From: JAXLYX01 sp046351215
GTDB lineage: Bacteria > Myxococcota_A > Polyangia > Polyangiales > Houyiibacteriaceae
NCBI GenBank assembly: GCA_046351215.1
Contig: JAXLYX010000006.1
Location: 558,001 to 622,000, forward strand
Length of the DNA stretch: 64,000 nt
Reading direction: 5' to 3'
Positions 16,290-24,873 of this stretch are shown piece after piece. Both the position numbers and the translations under genes were made by a program. Positions within the stretch are counted from its first letter, which is position 1, and each line of letters opens with the position of its first letter. Below the pieces are notes generated by a model, which was not told the origin of the DNA, ran no database searches, and worked only from the letters and a program-made list of their open reading frames with translations.

Positions 16290-17027
16290 ATGCACACTTC
16301 CACCAGGGTCGAGCTGCCGGAGCACGAGGCCTATTCGGTCGTGTCCGGGCTCCCGGACGCCCCGATCTTCCTCACGTGCGAGCACGCTTCCGACCGGTTC
16401 CCCGCACCCTGGGGGCTCGAGGGGTCGGATATCCGACTCCACGGCACCCACTGGTCGTACGATCTCGGCGCACGCGAAATTGCCTCCGAGCTCGCCCGGA
16501 CCCTGGACGCGACGGCGGTCCTCGCCGAATTCTCCCGGCTCGTCGTCGATCCGAACCGGGAGGAGACCTCGGACACGCTCTTCCGCGACATGGCCGACGG
16601 CGAGCCCATCGCCCTGAACGTCGGGCTGGGGGCCGAGGAGCGGGAGGCGAGGATCCTTCGCCTCTACCGCCCCTTCCACGAGGCCGTGGACCGGGCCCTC
16701 GGCCTCTGCTCCGCCCCGACCCTCCTCTCGATCCACACGTTCACCCCCCTCTACGAGGGCAGTCCGCGCGCGATGGAGGTCGGCGTGCTCTGGAATCGGG
16801 AGGACGAGCTCGCGGAGCGCATGGCGCTCCACCTCGAACGGGCCGGCTTCGTCGTCGCGCGGAACGAGCCGTGGTCGGGCAAGGACGGGCTCATCTACTC
16901 GGCCGAGCGCCACGCGGACCGCCACGGCAGGGCCGCCCTCGAGCTCGAGGTGCGTCAGGACCGGGCGATGGACGCGGCGTTCCGCGCGTGGCTCGTACCG
17001 GTGGTCGCCGCTTTCTTCCGCGGCTGA
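16290..17027 (+). CDS. N-formylglutamate amidohydrolase family protein
   Basis: 245 residues, close to the family's normal length. These zinc enzymes release formate from N-formylglutamate at the end of histidine breakdown. Supporting strings: FLTCEHASDRFP near 27-38, HWSYDLGAREIA, VLAEFSRLVVDPNR, LSIHTFTP near 148-155 and a final LELEVRQD. The ATG at 16290 has only GTAGGGT upstream. No hut genes are nearby, so the substrate may differ from that of HutG. It lies divergently from the AgmX-type gene across 66 bases. Confidence 0.87.
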   Translation: MHTSTRVELPEHEAYSVVSGLPDAPIFLTCEHASDRFPAPWGLEGSDIRLHGTHWSYDLGAREIASELARTLDATAVLAEFSRLVVDPNREETSDTLFRDMADGEPIALNVGLGAEEREARILRLYRPFHEAVDRALGLCSAPTLLSIHTFTPLYEGSPRAMEVGVLWNREDELAERMALHLERAGFVVARNEPWSGKDGLIYSAERHADRHGRAALELEVRQDRAMDAAFRAWLVPVVAAFFRG

Positions 17028-17034
17028 TCCGGGC

Positions 17035-17616
17035 TCAGGGCAGGGCGAGGCCCGCGGCGCGGAGGATGCGCGCCACGGCGACGAGGGGCAGGCCCTCGAT
17101 CGCCGTGAAGTCGTGGCCGTCGATGCGCTCGAACAGGGTGATCCCGAGCCGCTCGATGCGATAGCTGCCTGCGCAGTCGAGCGGGCGGTCCGCGTCGACG
17201 TAGCGGACGATCTCCTCGGGGGAGAGCGCCCGGAGCGTCATGCGGTGCACCTCGAGGTGCTCGTCCACGCGACCGTCGGGATGTGCGACCGCCACCGCCG
17301 TGACGAGCCGGTGCGTGCGGCCCGACAGCTTCTCGAGCTGGGCGCGAGCGCCTTCGATCGTGTGCGGCTTGCCGAGCACCTCGCCCTCGAGGTCGAGGAG
17401 CTGATCGGAGCCGATCACGAGGGCGTCCGGGAAGTCGGCGCGCACGCTCTCGGCCTTCGTCCGCGCGAGCGTCGTCGCGAGCTCGTCCGGTGCGAGGCCG
17501 AGCGCGGCGTACGCGGCCTCGTCGCAGCGCGGAGCGACGGCCGTGTAGGGGATGCCGAGACGGTCGAGCAGCGCCCTGCGGTAGGGGGACGTGGAGGCGA
17601 GGACCAGGCGGCCCAC
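17035..17616 (-). CDS. Maf-family nucleotide pyrophosphatase, YceF type
   Basis: 193 residues. Maf proteins hydrolyse modified or canonical nucleoside triphosphates to monophosphates. The N-terminal LASTSPYRRALLDRLGI (residues 6-22), IGSDQLLDLEG near 67-77, the SGRTH string and CAGSYRIERLGI near 147-158 fit the YceF branch, which prefers 7-methyl-GTP, better than the dTTP/UTP branch. The gene starts four bases after the purF stop, so it is the second gene of a purF operon, a plausible nucleotide-pool pairing. Substrate choice is inferred from motif only. Confidence 0.88.
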   Translation of the reverse strand: MGRLVLASTSPYRRALLDRLGIPYTAVAPRCDEAAYAALGLAPDELATTLARTKAESVRADFPDALVIGSDQLLDLEGEVLGKPHTIEGARAQLEKLSGRTHRLVTAVAVAHPDGRVDEHLEVHRMTLRALSPEEIVRYVDADRPLDCAGSYRIERLGITLFERIDGHDFTAIEGLPLVAVARILRAAGLALP

Positions 17617-17620
17617 GGTC

Positions 17621-19051
17621 TCAGATGCCCACGAGCGGGAGCTGCCGACGGCCTTCCTTGGTCGGCTGGACGGCCACGGGATAGTTGCCGCTGAAACAAG
17701 CGTCGCAGTAGCCCTCGCCGCCGACCGCGCGGTGCAGCCCCTCGATCGAGAGGTATCCGAGCGAGTCCGCCGTCACGAAGCGGGCGACCTCCTCGGGGCT
17801 GTACTTGCTGGCGATGAGCTCGCTCCGGGTCGGCGTGTCGATGCCGTAGAAGCAGGGCCAGGCGGTGGGCGGCGAGCTGATCCGGAGGTGGACCTCCTTC
17901 GCGCCCGCGTCGCGGATCATCTTCACGATCTTGCGGCTCGTCGTGCCGCGCACGATCGAGTCGTCGATCACGCAGACCCGCTTGCCGCGCAGCATGTCCA
18001 TCACGGGATGGAGCTTGAGGCGAACGCCGAAGTGGCGGATCGACTGCTGCGGCTCGATGAAGGTGCGCCCGACGTAGTGGCTGCGGATGAGGCCGAGCTC
18101 GAAGGGGATGCCCGCCTGCTCGCTGAAGCCGAGGGCCGCGGCGACGCCGCTGTCCGGCACCGGGATCACGATGTCGGCTTCGGCGGGGCAGTCCTGCGCG
18201 AGGACCTTGCCCATGCGCTTCCTGGCCTCGTACACGCTGATGCCGCCGAAGCTCGCGTCCGGACGTGCGAAGTACACGTACTCGAAGATGCAGAACTTCT
18301 TCCCGCGCGACTGCTTCCCGAACGGGAAGAGCGAGCGGATGCCGAACTTGTTCACGACGATCATCTCGCCGGGCTCGACGTCGCGCACGTAGTCGGCGCC
18401 CATGAGATGGAACGCGGGGGGCTCCGACGCGACGACGTAGGCGTCGCCGAGCTGGCCGAGGCAGAGGGGCCGCAGACCGTGGGGATCGCGGACGGCCACG
18501 AGCTGGTCGGGCGAGAGGAAGACGAGCGAGTAGGCGCCCTCGACGCGGTGCAGCGCCTCGGCGACGCGCTCCACCATGTCGGTCGCTTTCGAGCGCGCGA
18601 TGAGGTGGACGAAGACCTCGGTGTCGCTCGAGGTCGAGAAGATCGAGCCCTCGGCCTCGAGCTCCTGGCGGAGCTCGACGTAGTTCGTGAGGTTGCCGTT
18701 GTGCGCGACCGCGATGCTGCCGATGCTGCAGTCGACGGCGATCGGCTGGGCGTTCTTCACGTGGCTGCCGCCGGCCGTGGAGTAGCGCACGTGGCCGATG
18801 GCGCGGTTGCCCGGGAGCTTCTCGATGACGGGGGCCGAGAAGACGTCCTGCACGAGGCCCATGCCCCGGTGGACGAAGAGCTGCTCGCCGTTGCTGGTGA
18901 CGATGCCGGCCGCTTCCTGACCGCGGTGCTGCAGCGAGTGCAGCCCGAGATACGTCAGGTTCGCGGCCTCGTCGGCGCCGAACACGCCGAACACGCCGCA
19001 TTGGTCGTGGAAGTGATCGTCGTCGAGGTCGCGGTCGAGGTCGAGGTCCAC
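17621..19051 (-). CDS. purF: Amidophosphoribosyltransferase PurF, iron-sulfur type
   Basis: 476 residues. PurF makes phosphoribosylamine from PRPP and glutamine, the first committed step of purine synthesis. The Ntn nucleophile is Cys18 (DQCGVFGVFG), so residues 1-17 are a propeptide to be removed. The PRPP loop VCVIDDSIVRGTT lies near 356-368. Four cysteines in the places used by the Bacillus subtilis enzyme are present (KFCIFEY, WPCFYGI and the pair in YCDACFSG), so it should carry a [4Fe-4S] cluster. The propeptide is oddly acidic (DLDLDRDLDDD). The start is a GTG; the choice is uncertain by a few codons. Confidence 0.95.
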   Translation of the reverse strand: MDLDLDRDLDDDHFHDQCGVFGVFGADEAANLTYLGLHSLQHRGQEAAGIVTSNGEQLFVHRGMGLVQDVFSAPVIEKLPGNRAIGHVRYSTAGGSHVKNAQPIAVDCSIGSIAVAHNGNLTNYVELRQELEAEGSIFSTSSDTEVFVHLIARSKATDMVERVAEALHRVEGAYSLVFLSPDQLVAVRDPHGLRPLCLGQLGDAYVVASEPPAFHLMGADYVRDVEPGEMIVVNKFGIRSLFPFGKQSRGKKFCIFEYVYFARPDASFGGISVYEARKRMGKVLAQDCPAEADIVIPVPDSGVAAALGFSEQAGIPFELGLIRSHYVGRTFIEPQQSIRHFGVRLKLHPVMDMLRGKRVCVIDDSIVRGTTSRKIVKMIRDAGAKEVHLRISSPPTAWPCFYGIDTPTRSELIASKYSPEEVARFVTADSLGYLSIEGLHRAVGGEGYCDACFSGNYPVAVQPTKEGRRQLPLVGI

Positions 19052-19136
19052 GGGCCGGTCTCTAGCGCACCGCTATCGTCACGTCCACGTGGCGATGGGG
19101 GCGCGGAACGTCACGAGGTCTGGTATGTGAGGGAAC

Positions 19137-20228
19137 GTGGTCCGTCCTACGTTCGCTCGCCTGCTCCCGATCACCCTCTTCCTGTCGGCGCTCGGAGTCG
19201 CCCAGACCGCCTCGGCGCATCTCGGGAGCACCAAGTACCTGACGGTTTCCCGCGTGGAAGGCGGGGTGAGGGTGGTGGCCCTCGTCGAGACCGTGGACGT
19301 GGCCGTCGGGCTCGGGCTGCCGCCCGACGCGGGCGAGCGGGCGCTGACGGCGCGTGCCCGCGACATCGGCCCCTGGCTCGCCCGGGGCCTCACCGTGACC
19401 ACCGACTCCCCTTGCCGTCCCCGGCCGGGGGCACCGGGTCTCGCGTCGCGCGACGGGCGGCGCTTCGTCGTCCAGCCCATCGTCTATCTCTGCGACCGGA
19501 ACGATCGCTTCACGCTGCGCGACACCACGGTCTTCCCGGAGGATGCGCAGCACGAGGGGGTCGTGGACTGGGTCGACGGAGGCCATCAGGTCGAGGTGCT
19601 CCGTCGCGGACGCCAATCGATCCTGATCGGCGACGTGCCGCGCGTCGCGCCCACCGCCGGGCGGTTCTTCTCGCTCGGCACGAGCCATTTCGCGACGGGC
19701 TACGATCACATCCTCTTCCTGCTCTCGCTCATCCTCCCGGCGGGGCTCGTCGCCCGCCGCGAAGGGTGGAAGGAGGCGCTCCGGGATCTCGTCTGGCTCG
19801 TCACCGCCTTCACGCTCGGGCACAGCCTCACGCTCGCGATCGCGGCGCTCGGCTGGGTGGCCCTCCCTTCGAAGCCCGTCGAGGTGACCATCGCCGTCTC
19901 GATCGTCGCCGTCGCGCTGCACAACGTCCTCCGGCCCACCGCGCGGGGCCCCGTGCGCGGCTTGGCCTTCGGCTTCGGCCTCGTCCACGGCTTCGGCTTC
20001 TCGAGCGTGCTGCTCGAGGTCGGTCTCCCGGCGCATACGCTCCTCGCGGCGCTCGTGACGTTCAACCTCGGTATCGAATTCGCGCAGCTCTTCTTCCTCG
20101 CCCTCGTGCTCGGCCCGCTCTACTGGGCGACGCGCTTCGCGACCTACGAGCGCTTCGTCGTGAAGGGGGGCTCGGCGTTCATCGCGCTCCTCGGCGCGCT
20201 CTGGATCGTGGAGCGCCTCGCCGCGTGA
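19137..20228 (+). CDS. HupE/UreJ-like membrane protein with exported N-terminal domain
   Basis: 363 residues. A signal peptide ends near residue 27 (QTASAHLG). Residues about 28-175 form an extracytoplasmic beta-rich domain with two cysteines. The C-terminal half has six to seven membrane helices with the HupE/UreJ_2 signatures GTSHFATGYDHILFLL, FTLGHSLTLAIA and GLVHGFGFSSVLLEVG; the His and Asp residues are thought to handle nickel or cobalt. No hydrogenase or urease genes are near, so the metal and partner are unknown. GTG start at 19137 with GAGGGAA upstream and TATGTG at -7. Confidence 0.85.
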   Translation: MVRPTFARLLPITLFLSALGVAQTASAHLGSTKYLTVSRVEGGVRVVALVETVDVAVGLGLPPDAGERALTARARDIGPWLARGLTVTTDSPCRPRPGAPGLASRDGRRFVVQPIVYLCDRNDRFTLRDTTVFPEDAQHEGVVDWVDGGHQVEVLRRGRQSILIGDVPRVAPTAGRFFSLGTSHFATGYDHILFLLSLILPAGLVARREGWKEALRDLVWLVTAFTLGHSLTLAIAALGWVALPSKPVEVTIAVSIVAVALHNVLRPTARGPVRGLAFGFGLVHGFGFSSVLLEVGLPAHTLLAALVTFNLGIEFAQLFFLALVLGPLYWATRFATYERFVVKGGSAFIALLGALWIVERLAA

Positions 20229-20307
20229 AGGCCTCGTCCCAGCGTCGTGAGGCGGCCCACACCTCCGAGGGAGCCCGCCTCCTCCCGGGTGCTATGCTGC
20301 CCTCCCG

Positions 20308-22950
20308 ATGACGCACGGCATTCGCCGCATCCACTCCCTCGTCCCGAGGAAGGCGCAGGACTACGGCGGCAAGGCCCGCAGTCTCTCGGTGCTCGCGCGC
20401 GCGGGCTTTCCGGTGCCGCCGGCCTTCGCGGTCCCGGGGGCGGTCGCGGAGGCCGTCATCGAAGCGGCCGTGCCGACGGAGGACCGCCTTCCCGCGCTTC
20501 TCGCCGAGCCCTTCGTCGACCGGGCGCGCGTCCTGCGCGCCGAGGCGCGCATCCGCTCGGTCGCGCTGCCGGAAGAGGTCCGCAAGGCCCTCGTGGACGC
20601 GTTCGAGCAGCTGCGTCGCGAGGGCGCCGACGCCGTGGCCGTCCGCTCGTCGTCCACCATCGAAGACGAAGACGAAGCCTCGGCGGCCGGTCTGCACGCC
20701 ACCGTCCTCCACGTCACCTCGGCGCAGGCCCTCCTCGACGCGGTCCGGACGTGTTGGGCGAGTCTCTACTCGGAGCGGGTCCTCGCGTACCTCCGCGTCG
20801 CCGGTCGCGGCTCCGGTCTCCGGATGGGGCTCGTCGTGCAGGCCATGGTGCCCGCCGAGGTCTCCGGCGTCGCGTTCACGATGAACCCGCTCACCGGCGA
20901 CGAGACGGAGGTCGTGATCAACGCGGCGTATGGCCTCGGCTCCGGCGTCGCGGACGGCCGCGTGTCGCCGGACACGATCCGCATCGACAAGAGCACCGGC
21001 ACGCCGCGCGATCGCGTGATCGGCGACAAGGCGATCCGGATCGCGCTCGCGATCGGCGGCGGCACGCGCGAGGAGCCCGTCCCCGAGCCCGAGCGGGCCC
21101 GGGCGTGCCTCTCGGATCCGCAGGTGGAGGCCATCGCGGCGCTCGCCCTCCGCCTCGAGCGCCACTTCGAGAAGCCCCAGGACGTCGAGTTCGCCGTCGT
21201 GGGCAACGAGGTCTTCGTCCTGCAGGCGCGGCCGATCACGGCGGCGGCCCATCGCAAGGCGCGGAAGCGTGCGACGCGGAAGGATCGGGCGCGCCTCGTC
21301 TGGTCCAACGTGAACGTGGGCGAGGCCCTCCCGGGCGTCGCCACGCCCCTGACCTGGTCCGTGCTGAGCGGCTTCAGCGATCTCGGCTTCCGGCGTGCGT
21401 TCGGGGCGCTCGGCTGCTCCGTTCCGAGGGACGCGGAGCTCGTCGGCTCGTTCCGGGGCCGCATCTACCTCAACATGTCCGAGTTCCTCGGCATCGCCTC
21501 CCAGGTGCCGGGTATCTCGCCGCGCATGCTGCTCGCCCTCGGCGGCGGCGATTTCGCGGACCTCGTCGACACGCCCGTCGACTCGCCGAGCTCGACCGCC
21601 TTCCTCGCGCGGCTCCCCGTCACCGCCGCGCGTTTCGTGCACCAATCGCTGATGGTCGAGCGCGAGATGGCGCTGTTCGAGCAGGCCTTCGCGGCCGAGC
21701 GACGCCGGCTGCGCGCGATCGACCTGCGGCTCCTGTCGCCCATGGCGCTCGAGCGCACGCTCACGGACGTCGAGCGCCTCCTCGACGAGGTCGGCGCCGT
21801 CATGCTCCGGGTGTACGGCAGCCTCCTCGCGCAGGTGGTCCTCCTCGTCGGCGCCCTCCGCGTCCTCGTCGGTGCGGAGTGGCAGACGCTCTCGCGCGAC
21901 CTCTTGACCGGGCTCTCCGATCTCGCGTCGGCCACGCCCGGCATCGCGATCGCCCGGCTCGCCGAGACGCTCCGTCGCGACGAGGCGGCGCGCGCGTTCC
22001 TCGTGGCGCATCCGTCGAACGGCTTCGAGCTCGACGCCCTCCCGGACGGCCCGACGAAGACCGGGCTCTCGCGCTTCCTCGACGAGTTCGGACACCGCGG
22101 CGCCCGCGAGGCCGAGATCGCCGAGCCGCGCTGGCGCGAGGACCCCTCGCTCCTGCTCTCGACGCTGCGTCTGCACCTCGAGGGCGACACCGCGTCGCGG
22201 AGCCTGCGGCAGCGGGATGCGCGCATCGGCGAGGCGAAGCTGCGCGCGCACGACCGCGTCGAGGCCGTGGTGCCGATGCCGCTCCGGCCCGTCGTCCGGA
22301 GCCTCGTCCGGCGCGTGCAGCGCCTCCTGCGCATGCGCGAGAGCCTGCGCTCCGACGTCACCGAGGTGCTCGGGCTCTTCCGCGCCGTCGCCCTGGACGT
22401 CTCGCGTCGCATCGAGGTGCGCGAGCCCGAGGCGGGGGAGGGCGCCGCCTTCTTCCTGACGCTCGACGAGCTGCACGGCGTGCTCTCGGGGCGCCTCTCG
22501 CACGTGACGGTTCGCGTGCAGCAGCGGCGCGTGCAATACGACCGCGATCTCGCGTTGCCCGATCCGCCGGACACCTTCGTCGGATATCCGCCGGCCGCGG
22601 TCGAGGATCTCTCCGAGACGTCGTTCCTCGTGGGCCTGCCCGCCAGCGCGGGCGAGGCCGAGGGAAGGGTCCGCGTCCTCCGGGCCCCCGAGGACGCGGC
22701 CTCGTTCCGTCCGGGCGAGGTGCTCGTCGCCCCGTGCGCCGACGTCGGTTGGTCGCCGCTCTTCCTCGCGGCGGCGGCCGTGGTCACGGATCTCGGCGGC
22801 CCGCTCTCGCACGCGGCGATCGTCCTCCGCGAGTACGGCGTGCCCGCCGTGGTGAACGTGAAGCACGGGACGAGGCTCCTCCGCGACGGGGAGCTCGTGC
22901 GCGTGCACGGGGACACGGGCCGCGTCGCGCGCCTGGAACGGCAGGACTGA
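20308..22950 (+). CDS. PEP-synthase-like phosphotransferase with rifampin-phosphotransferase architecture
   Basis: 880 residues. Residues about 1-325 are a PPDK-type ATP-grasp domain (GGKARSLSVLARAGFPVPP, AVRSSSTIEDEDEASAAGLH, VFVLQARPIT). Residues about 330-770 form a helical middle domain. The C-terminal swivelling domain carries GGPLSHAAIVLREYG with the phospho-carrier His835. The PEP/pyruvate TIM barrel of true PEP synthase or PPDK is absent. That order and length match rifampin phosphotransferase, where ATP gives AMP, phosphate and a phosphorylated acceptor. The acceptor here is unknown; many bacteria carry such genes without known resistance. GTG 22953 of the next gene starts two bases after this stop. 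Confidence 0.8.
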   Translation: MTHGIRRIHSLVPRKAQDYGGKARSLSVLARAGFPVPPAFAVPGAVAEAVIEAAVPTEDRLPALLAEPFVDRARVLRAEARIRSVALPEEVRKALVDAFEQLRREGADAVAVRSSSTIEDEDEASAAGLHATVLHVTSAQALLDAVRTCWASLYSERVLAYLRVAGRGSGLRMGLVVQAMVPAEVSGVAFTMNPLTGDETEVVINAAYGLGSGVADGRVSPDTIRIDKSTGTPRDRVIGDKAIRIALAIGGGTREEPVPEPERARACLSDPQVEAIAALALRLERHFEKPQDVEFAVVGNEVFVLQARPITAAAHRKARKRATRKDRARLVWSNVNVGEALPGVATPLTWSVLSGFSDLGFRRAFGALGCSVPRDAELVGSFRGRIYLNMSEFLGIASQVPGISPRMLLALGGGDFADLVDTPVDSPSSTAFLARLPVTAARFVHQSLMVEREMALFEQAFAAERRRLRAIDLRLLSPMALERTLTDVERLLDEVGAVMLRVYGSLLAQVVLLVGALRVLVGAEWQTLSRDLLTGLSDLASATPGIAIARLAETLRRDEAARAFLVAHPSNGFELDALPDGPTKTGLSRFLDEFGHRGAREAEIAEPRWREDPSLLLSTLRLHLEGDTASRSLRQRDARIGEAKLRAHDRVEAVVPMPLRPVVRSLVRRVQRLLRMRESLRSDVTEVLGLFRAVALDVSRRIEVREPEAGEGAAFFLTLDELHGVLSGRLSHVTVRVQQRRVQYDRDLALPDPPDTFVGYPPAAVEDLSETSFLVGLPASAGEAEGRVRVLRAPEDAASFRPGEVLVAPCADVGWSPLFLAAAAVVTDLGGPLSHAAIVLREYGVPAVVNVKHGTRLLRDGELVRVHGDTGRVARLERQD

Positions 22951-22952
22951 CG

Positions 22953-23684
22953 GTGGCGACGGTCCGCGTCGGAAGCGAGCCCAGCGTGGCCTACCGGGAC
23001 GCGGACCTCCTCGTGCTCGTGAAGCCGGCGGGGCTCGCCACGACGTCGCCGGACGGACGCGATTGCCTCGTGGCCGTCGCGCACGAGCTCGATCCCCGCG
23101 CTCCGCGGCTCCATGCGACGTCCCGACTCGACGCCGAGGTCACGGGCCTCGTCACCTTCGCCCGGACCGAGCGCGCGACGACGCGGCTGCTCGAGGCGCG
23201 GCGTCGTGGCGACTACCACCGTCGCTACCTCGCCCTCGCGAGCCACGGGCCGGAGCCCGTCGAGGGCCGATGGACCTGGCCGATCTCGCTCGATCGGTCG
23301 GACAAGCGCAAGCGGATGGCGGGGCACGGTCCCTCGGAGCGCCACGCCGAGACCGAATACCGCACGGCGAGCCTGGCGTCGGGCGTGGCCGCCCTCCACC
23401 TCTTCCCGCACACCGGCCGGACGCACCAGCTCCGGGTCCACGCGAGCAAGGCCGGATGCCCGCTGCTCGGAGACGTCCACTACGGCGGGCCCCGGCGTGT
23501 CACGCGCTCCGACGGTCGCGTCGTGACCGCCGCGCGGGTGATGCTCCACTGCGCCGAGCTCGACCTGCCCTCGTCCGATCCGAAGGCACGCCTCCGGCTC
23601 GTCTGCGACGCGCCCGACGATCTCCGCGCCGTCTGGGCGGCCCTCGGCGGCGAAGCGTCCGCGCTCGAGCCTCCCGCCCGCTGA
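22953..23684 (+). CDS. RluA-family pseudouridine synthase
   Basis: 243 residues, no S4 domain. The catalytic motif reads SRLDAEVTGLV: the Asp is kept, while the usual His of HRLD is Ser. VKPAGLATTSPDG and HTGRTHQLRVHASKAG are the other landmarks. This is the third RluA-type enzyme in the first 24 kb. The GTG start lies two bases after the stop of the large phosphotransferase gene, so they are co-transcribed. The RNA target cannot be read from sequence. Confidence 0.87.
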   Translation: MATVRVGSEPSVAYRDADLLVLVKPAGLATTSPDGRDCLVAVAHELDPRAPRLHATSRLDAEVTGLVTFARTERATTRLLEARRRGDYHRRYLALASHGPEPVEGRWTWPISLDRSDKRKRMAGHGPSERHAETEYRTASLASGVAALHLFPHTGRTHQLRVHASKAGCPLLGDVHYGGPRRVTRSDGRVVTAARVMLHCAELDLPSSDPKARLRLVCDAPDDLRAVWAALGGEASALEPPAR

Positions 23685-23702
23685 AGGGCCCGGGCCTCGG
23701 GC

Positions 23703-24740
23703 TCAGTTCATCCGCGTGTCGTCTTCTTCGTCGTCCGCCGGCAGCGCCGCGGCGACGTCCGCATGGACGTGCGCGACCTCGCGCTCGATGGCGTGCAGGA
23801 TCTCGTCCGTGACCCCGGTCGGGGAGCCTGCGAAGCGCTCGACGTTCCGCTGGTACACGTAGATCCGGACGATGCGGCGCACGCCGTCGCCGTCGGCGAG
23901 GTCGTCGACGAGCACGGACGTCCGCGGGTCGACGCCTTCGGCCACGACTTCGACGCCCGGCAGGTCCGCGGCCACCACGAGGGTGTCCTCGAGCTTGTCG
24001 GCCACGACGCGCGGCAGCCGCCGGAGGGCGAGCTGGATGCGGCGCTCGAAGTGCTCGCGGGGAAGGCTCCACGCGGGCTCCGGGACGCGGGCGTCGCACT
24101 GACGCGTGCGGAGGAACTCCAGCGTCGCCGAGCGGGGATCCTGCTTCTGCTCGAGGAGCAGGGCGAGGTAGTAGTGCGCGTCCGCGTTCTCGGGATCGCG
24201 CTCGATCCCTTCGCGGAGCAGGGGCTCGGCGCTCTCGAGATCGCCGACCTCGTACTTCGCCTTGCCGACGAGGTACGTGAGCTGCGGGGGGTCGAAGGGC
24301 CCGTCCGGGAGCTCCGCCACGACCGCGGCGGCGCCCGCACGGTCACCGGCCGAGAGGAGGATGTCGACCTTGAGGAGCAGGGCGTCGACCGTCTCCTCGT
24401 CGGTCTCGACGAGCTCGAGCGCCTCGTCGCACATCCGGAGCGCGGCCGCGTGCTCTCCGAGCTGGAGGTGGGCCTCGGCCGCGTGGAGGATGGCGTCGAG
24501 GTAGAGGTCGTCGAGCTCGAGGGCCTGCTGGTAGTGCTCGAGAGCCTTCTCCGCGTGCCCCTCGAGCATGTGCACGTACCCGATCAGGTTGTGCGCCTCG
24601 GGCGACTCCCCGTCGATCTCGAGGGACCGCTCCGCCGAACGCAGGGCGCCCGCCAGATCGCCGCGCGAGACCAGGTCCCATCCCCGATCGAGGTGGGCGT
24701 TCAGCTGGTCCATCGGGCCTTCGTCGTCGTCCGACTGCAT
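23703..24740 (-). CDS. TPR protein with degenerate zincin (DUF1025-like) C-terminal domain
   Basis: 345 residues from the ATG at 24740. Five TPR units run from about residue 8 to 215 (LAGALRSAERSLEIDGESPE and similar). From about 230 the protein matches the small metallopeptidase family Zincin_1: RRLPRVVADKLEDTLVVAAD, RIVRIYVYQRNVERFA, then REVAHVHADVA where the family has HEIGHHFG. The first zinc-binding histidine is thus Arg; the glutamate and second histidine remain. It is probably not an active peptidase of the usual kind, perhaps a binding module on a TPR scaffold. The acidic tail is ALPADDEEDD. Confidence 0.78.
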   Translation of the reverse strand: MQSDDDEGPMDQLNAHLDRGWDLVSRGDLAGALRSAERSLEIDGESPEAHNLIGYVHMLEGHAEKALEHYQQALELDDLYLDAILHAAEAHLQLGEHAAALRMCDEALELVETDEETVDALLLKVDILLSAGDRAGAAAVVAELPDGPFDPPQLTYLVGKAKYEVGDLESAEPLLREGIERDPENADAHYYLALLLEQKQDPRSATLEFLRTRQCDARVPEPAWSLPREHFERRIQLALRRLPRVVADKLEDTLVVAADLPGVEVVAEGVDPRTSVLVDDLADGDGVRRIVRIYVYQRNVERFAGSPTGVTDEILHAIEREVAHVHADVAAALPADDEEDDTRMN

Positions 24741-24861
24741 GGTGCGTCCTCGGGCGCGGCGCTCGGCCGCGGGGGCGGGATTCCGCCGGAAGGTCCGGAA
24801 AATACGTCCTCGCACGAACGGGTCAAGTGCGGCGGCCGTGCGCAGCCTCTCCGCCTTCGGA

Positions 24862-24867
24862 TACGCT
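24862..24867 (+). promoter_or_regulatory. -10-like TACGCT box, six bases before GTG
   Basis: TACGCT, six bases, then the GTG of the MepA-like gene, with no ribosome site. Same spacing as at 6202 and 47118. Confidence 0.5.
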
Positions 24868-24873
24868 CGCGGC

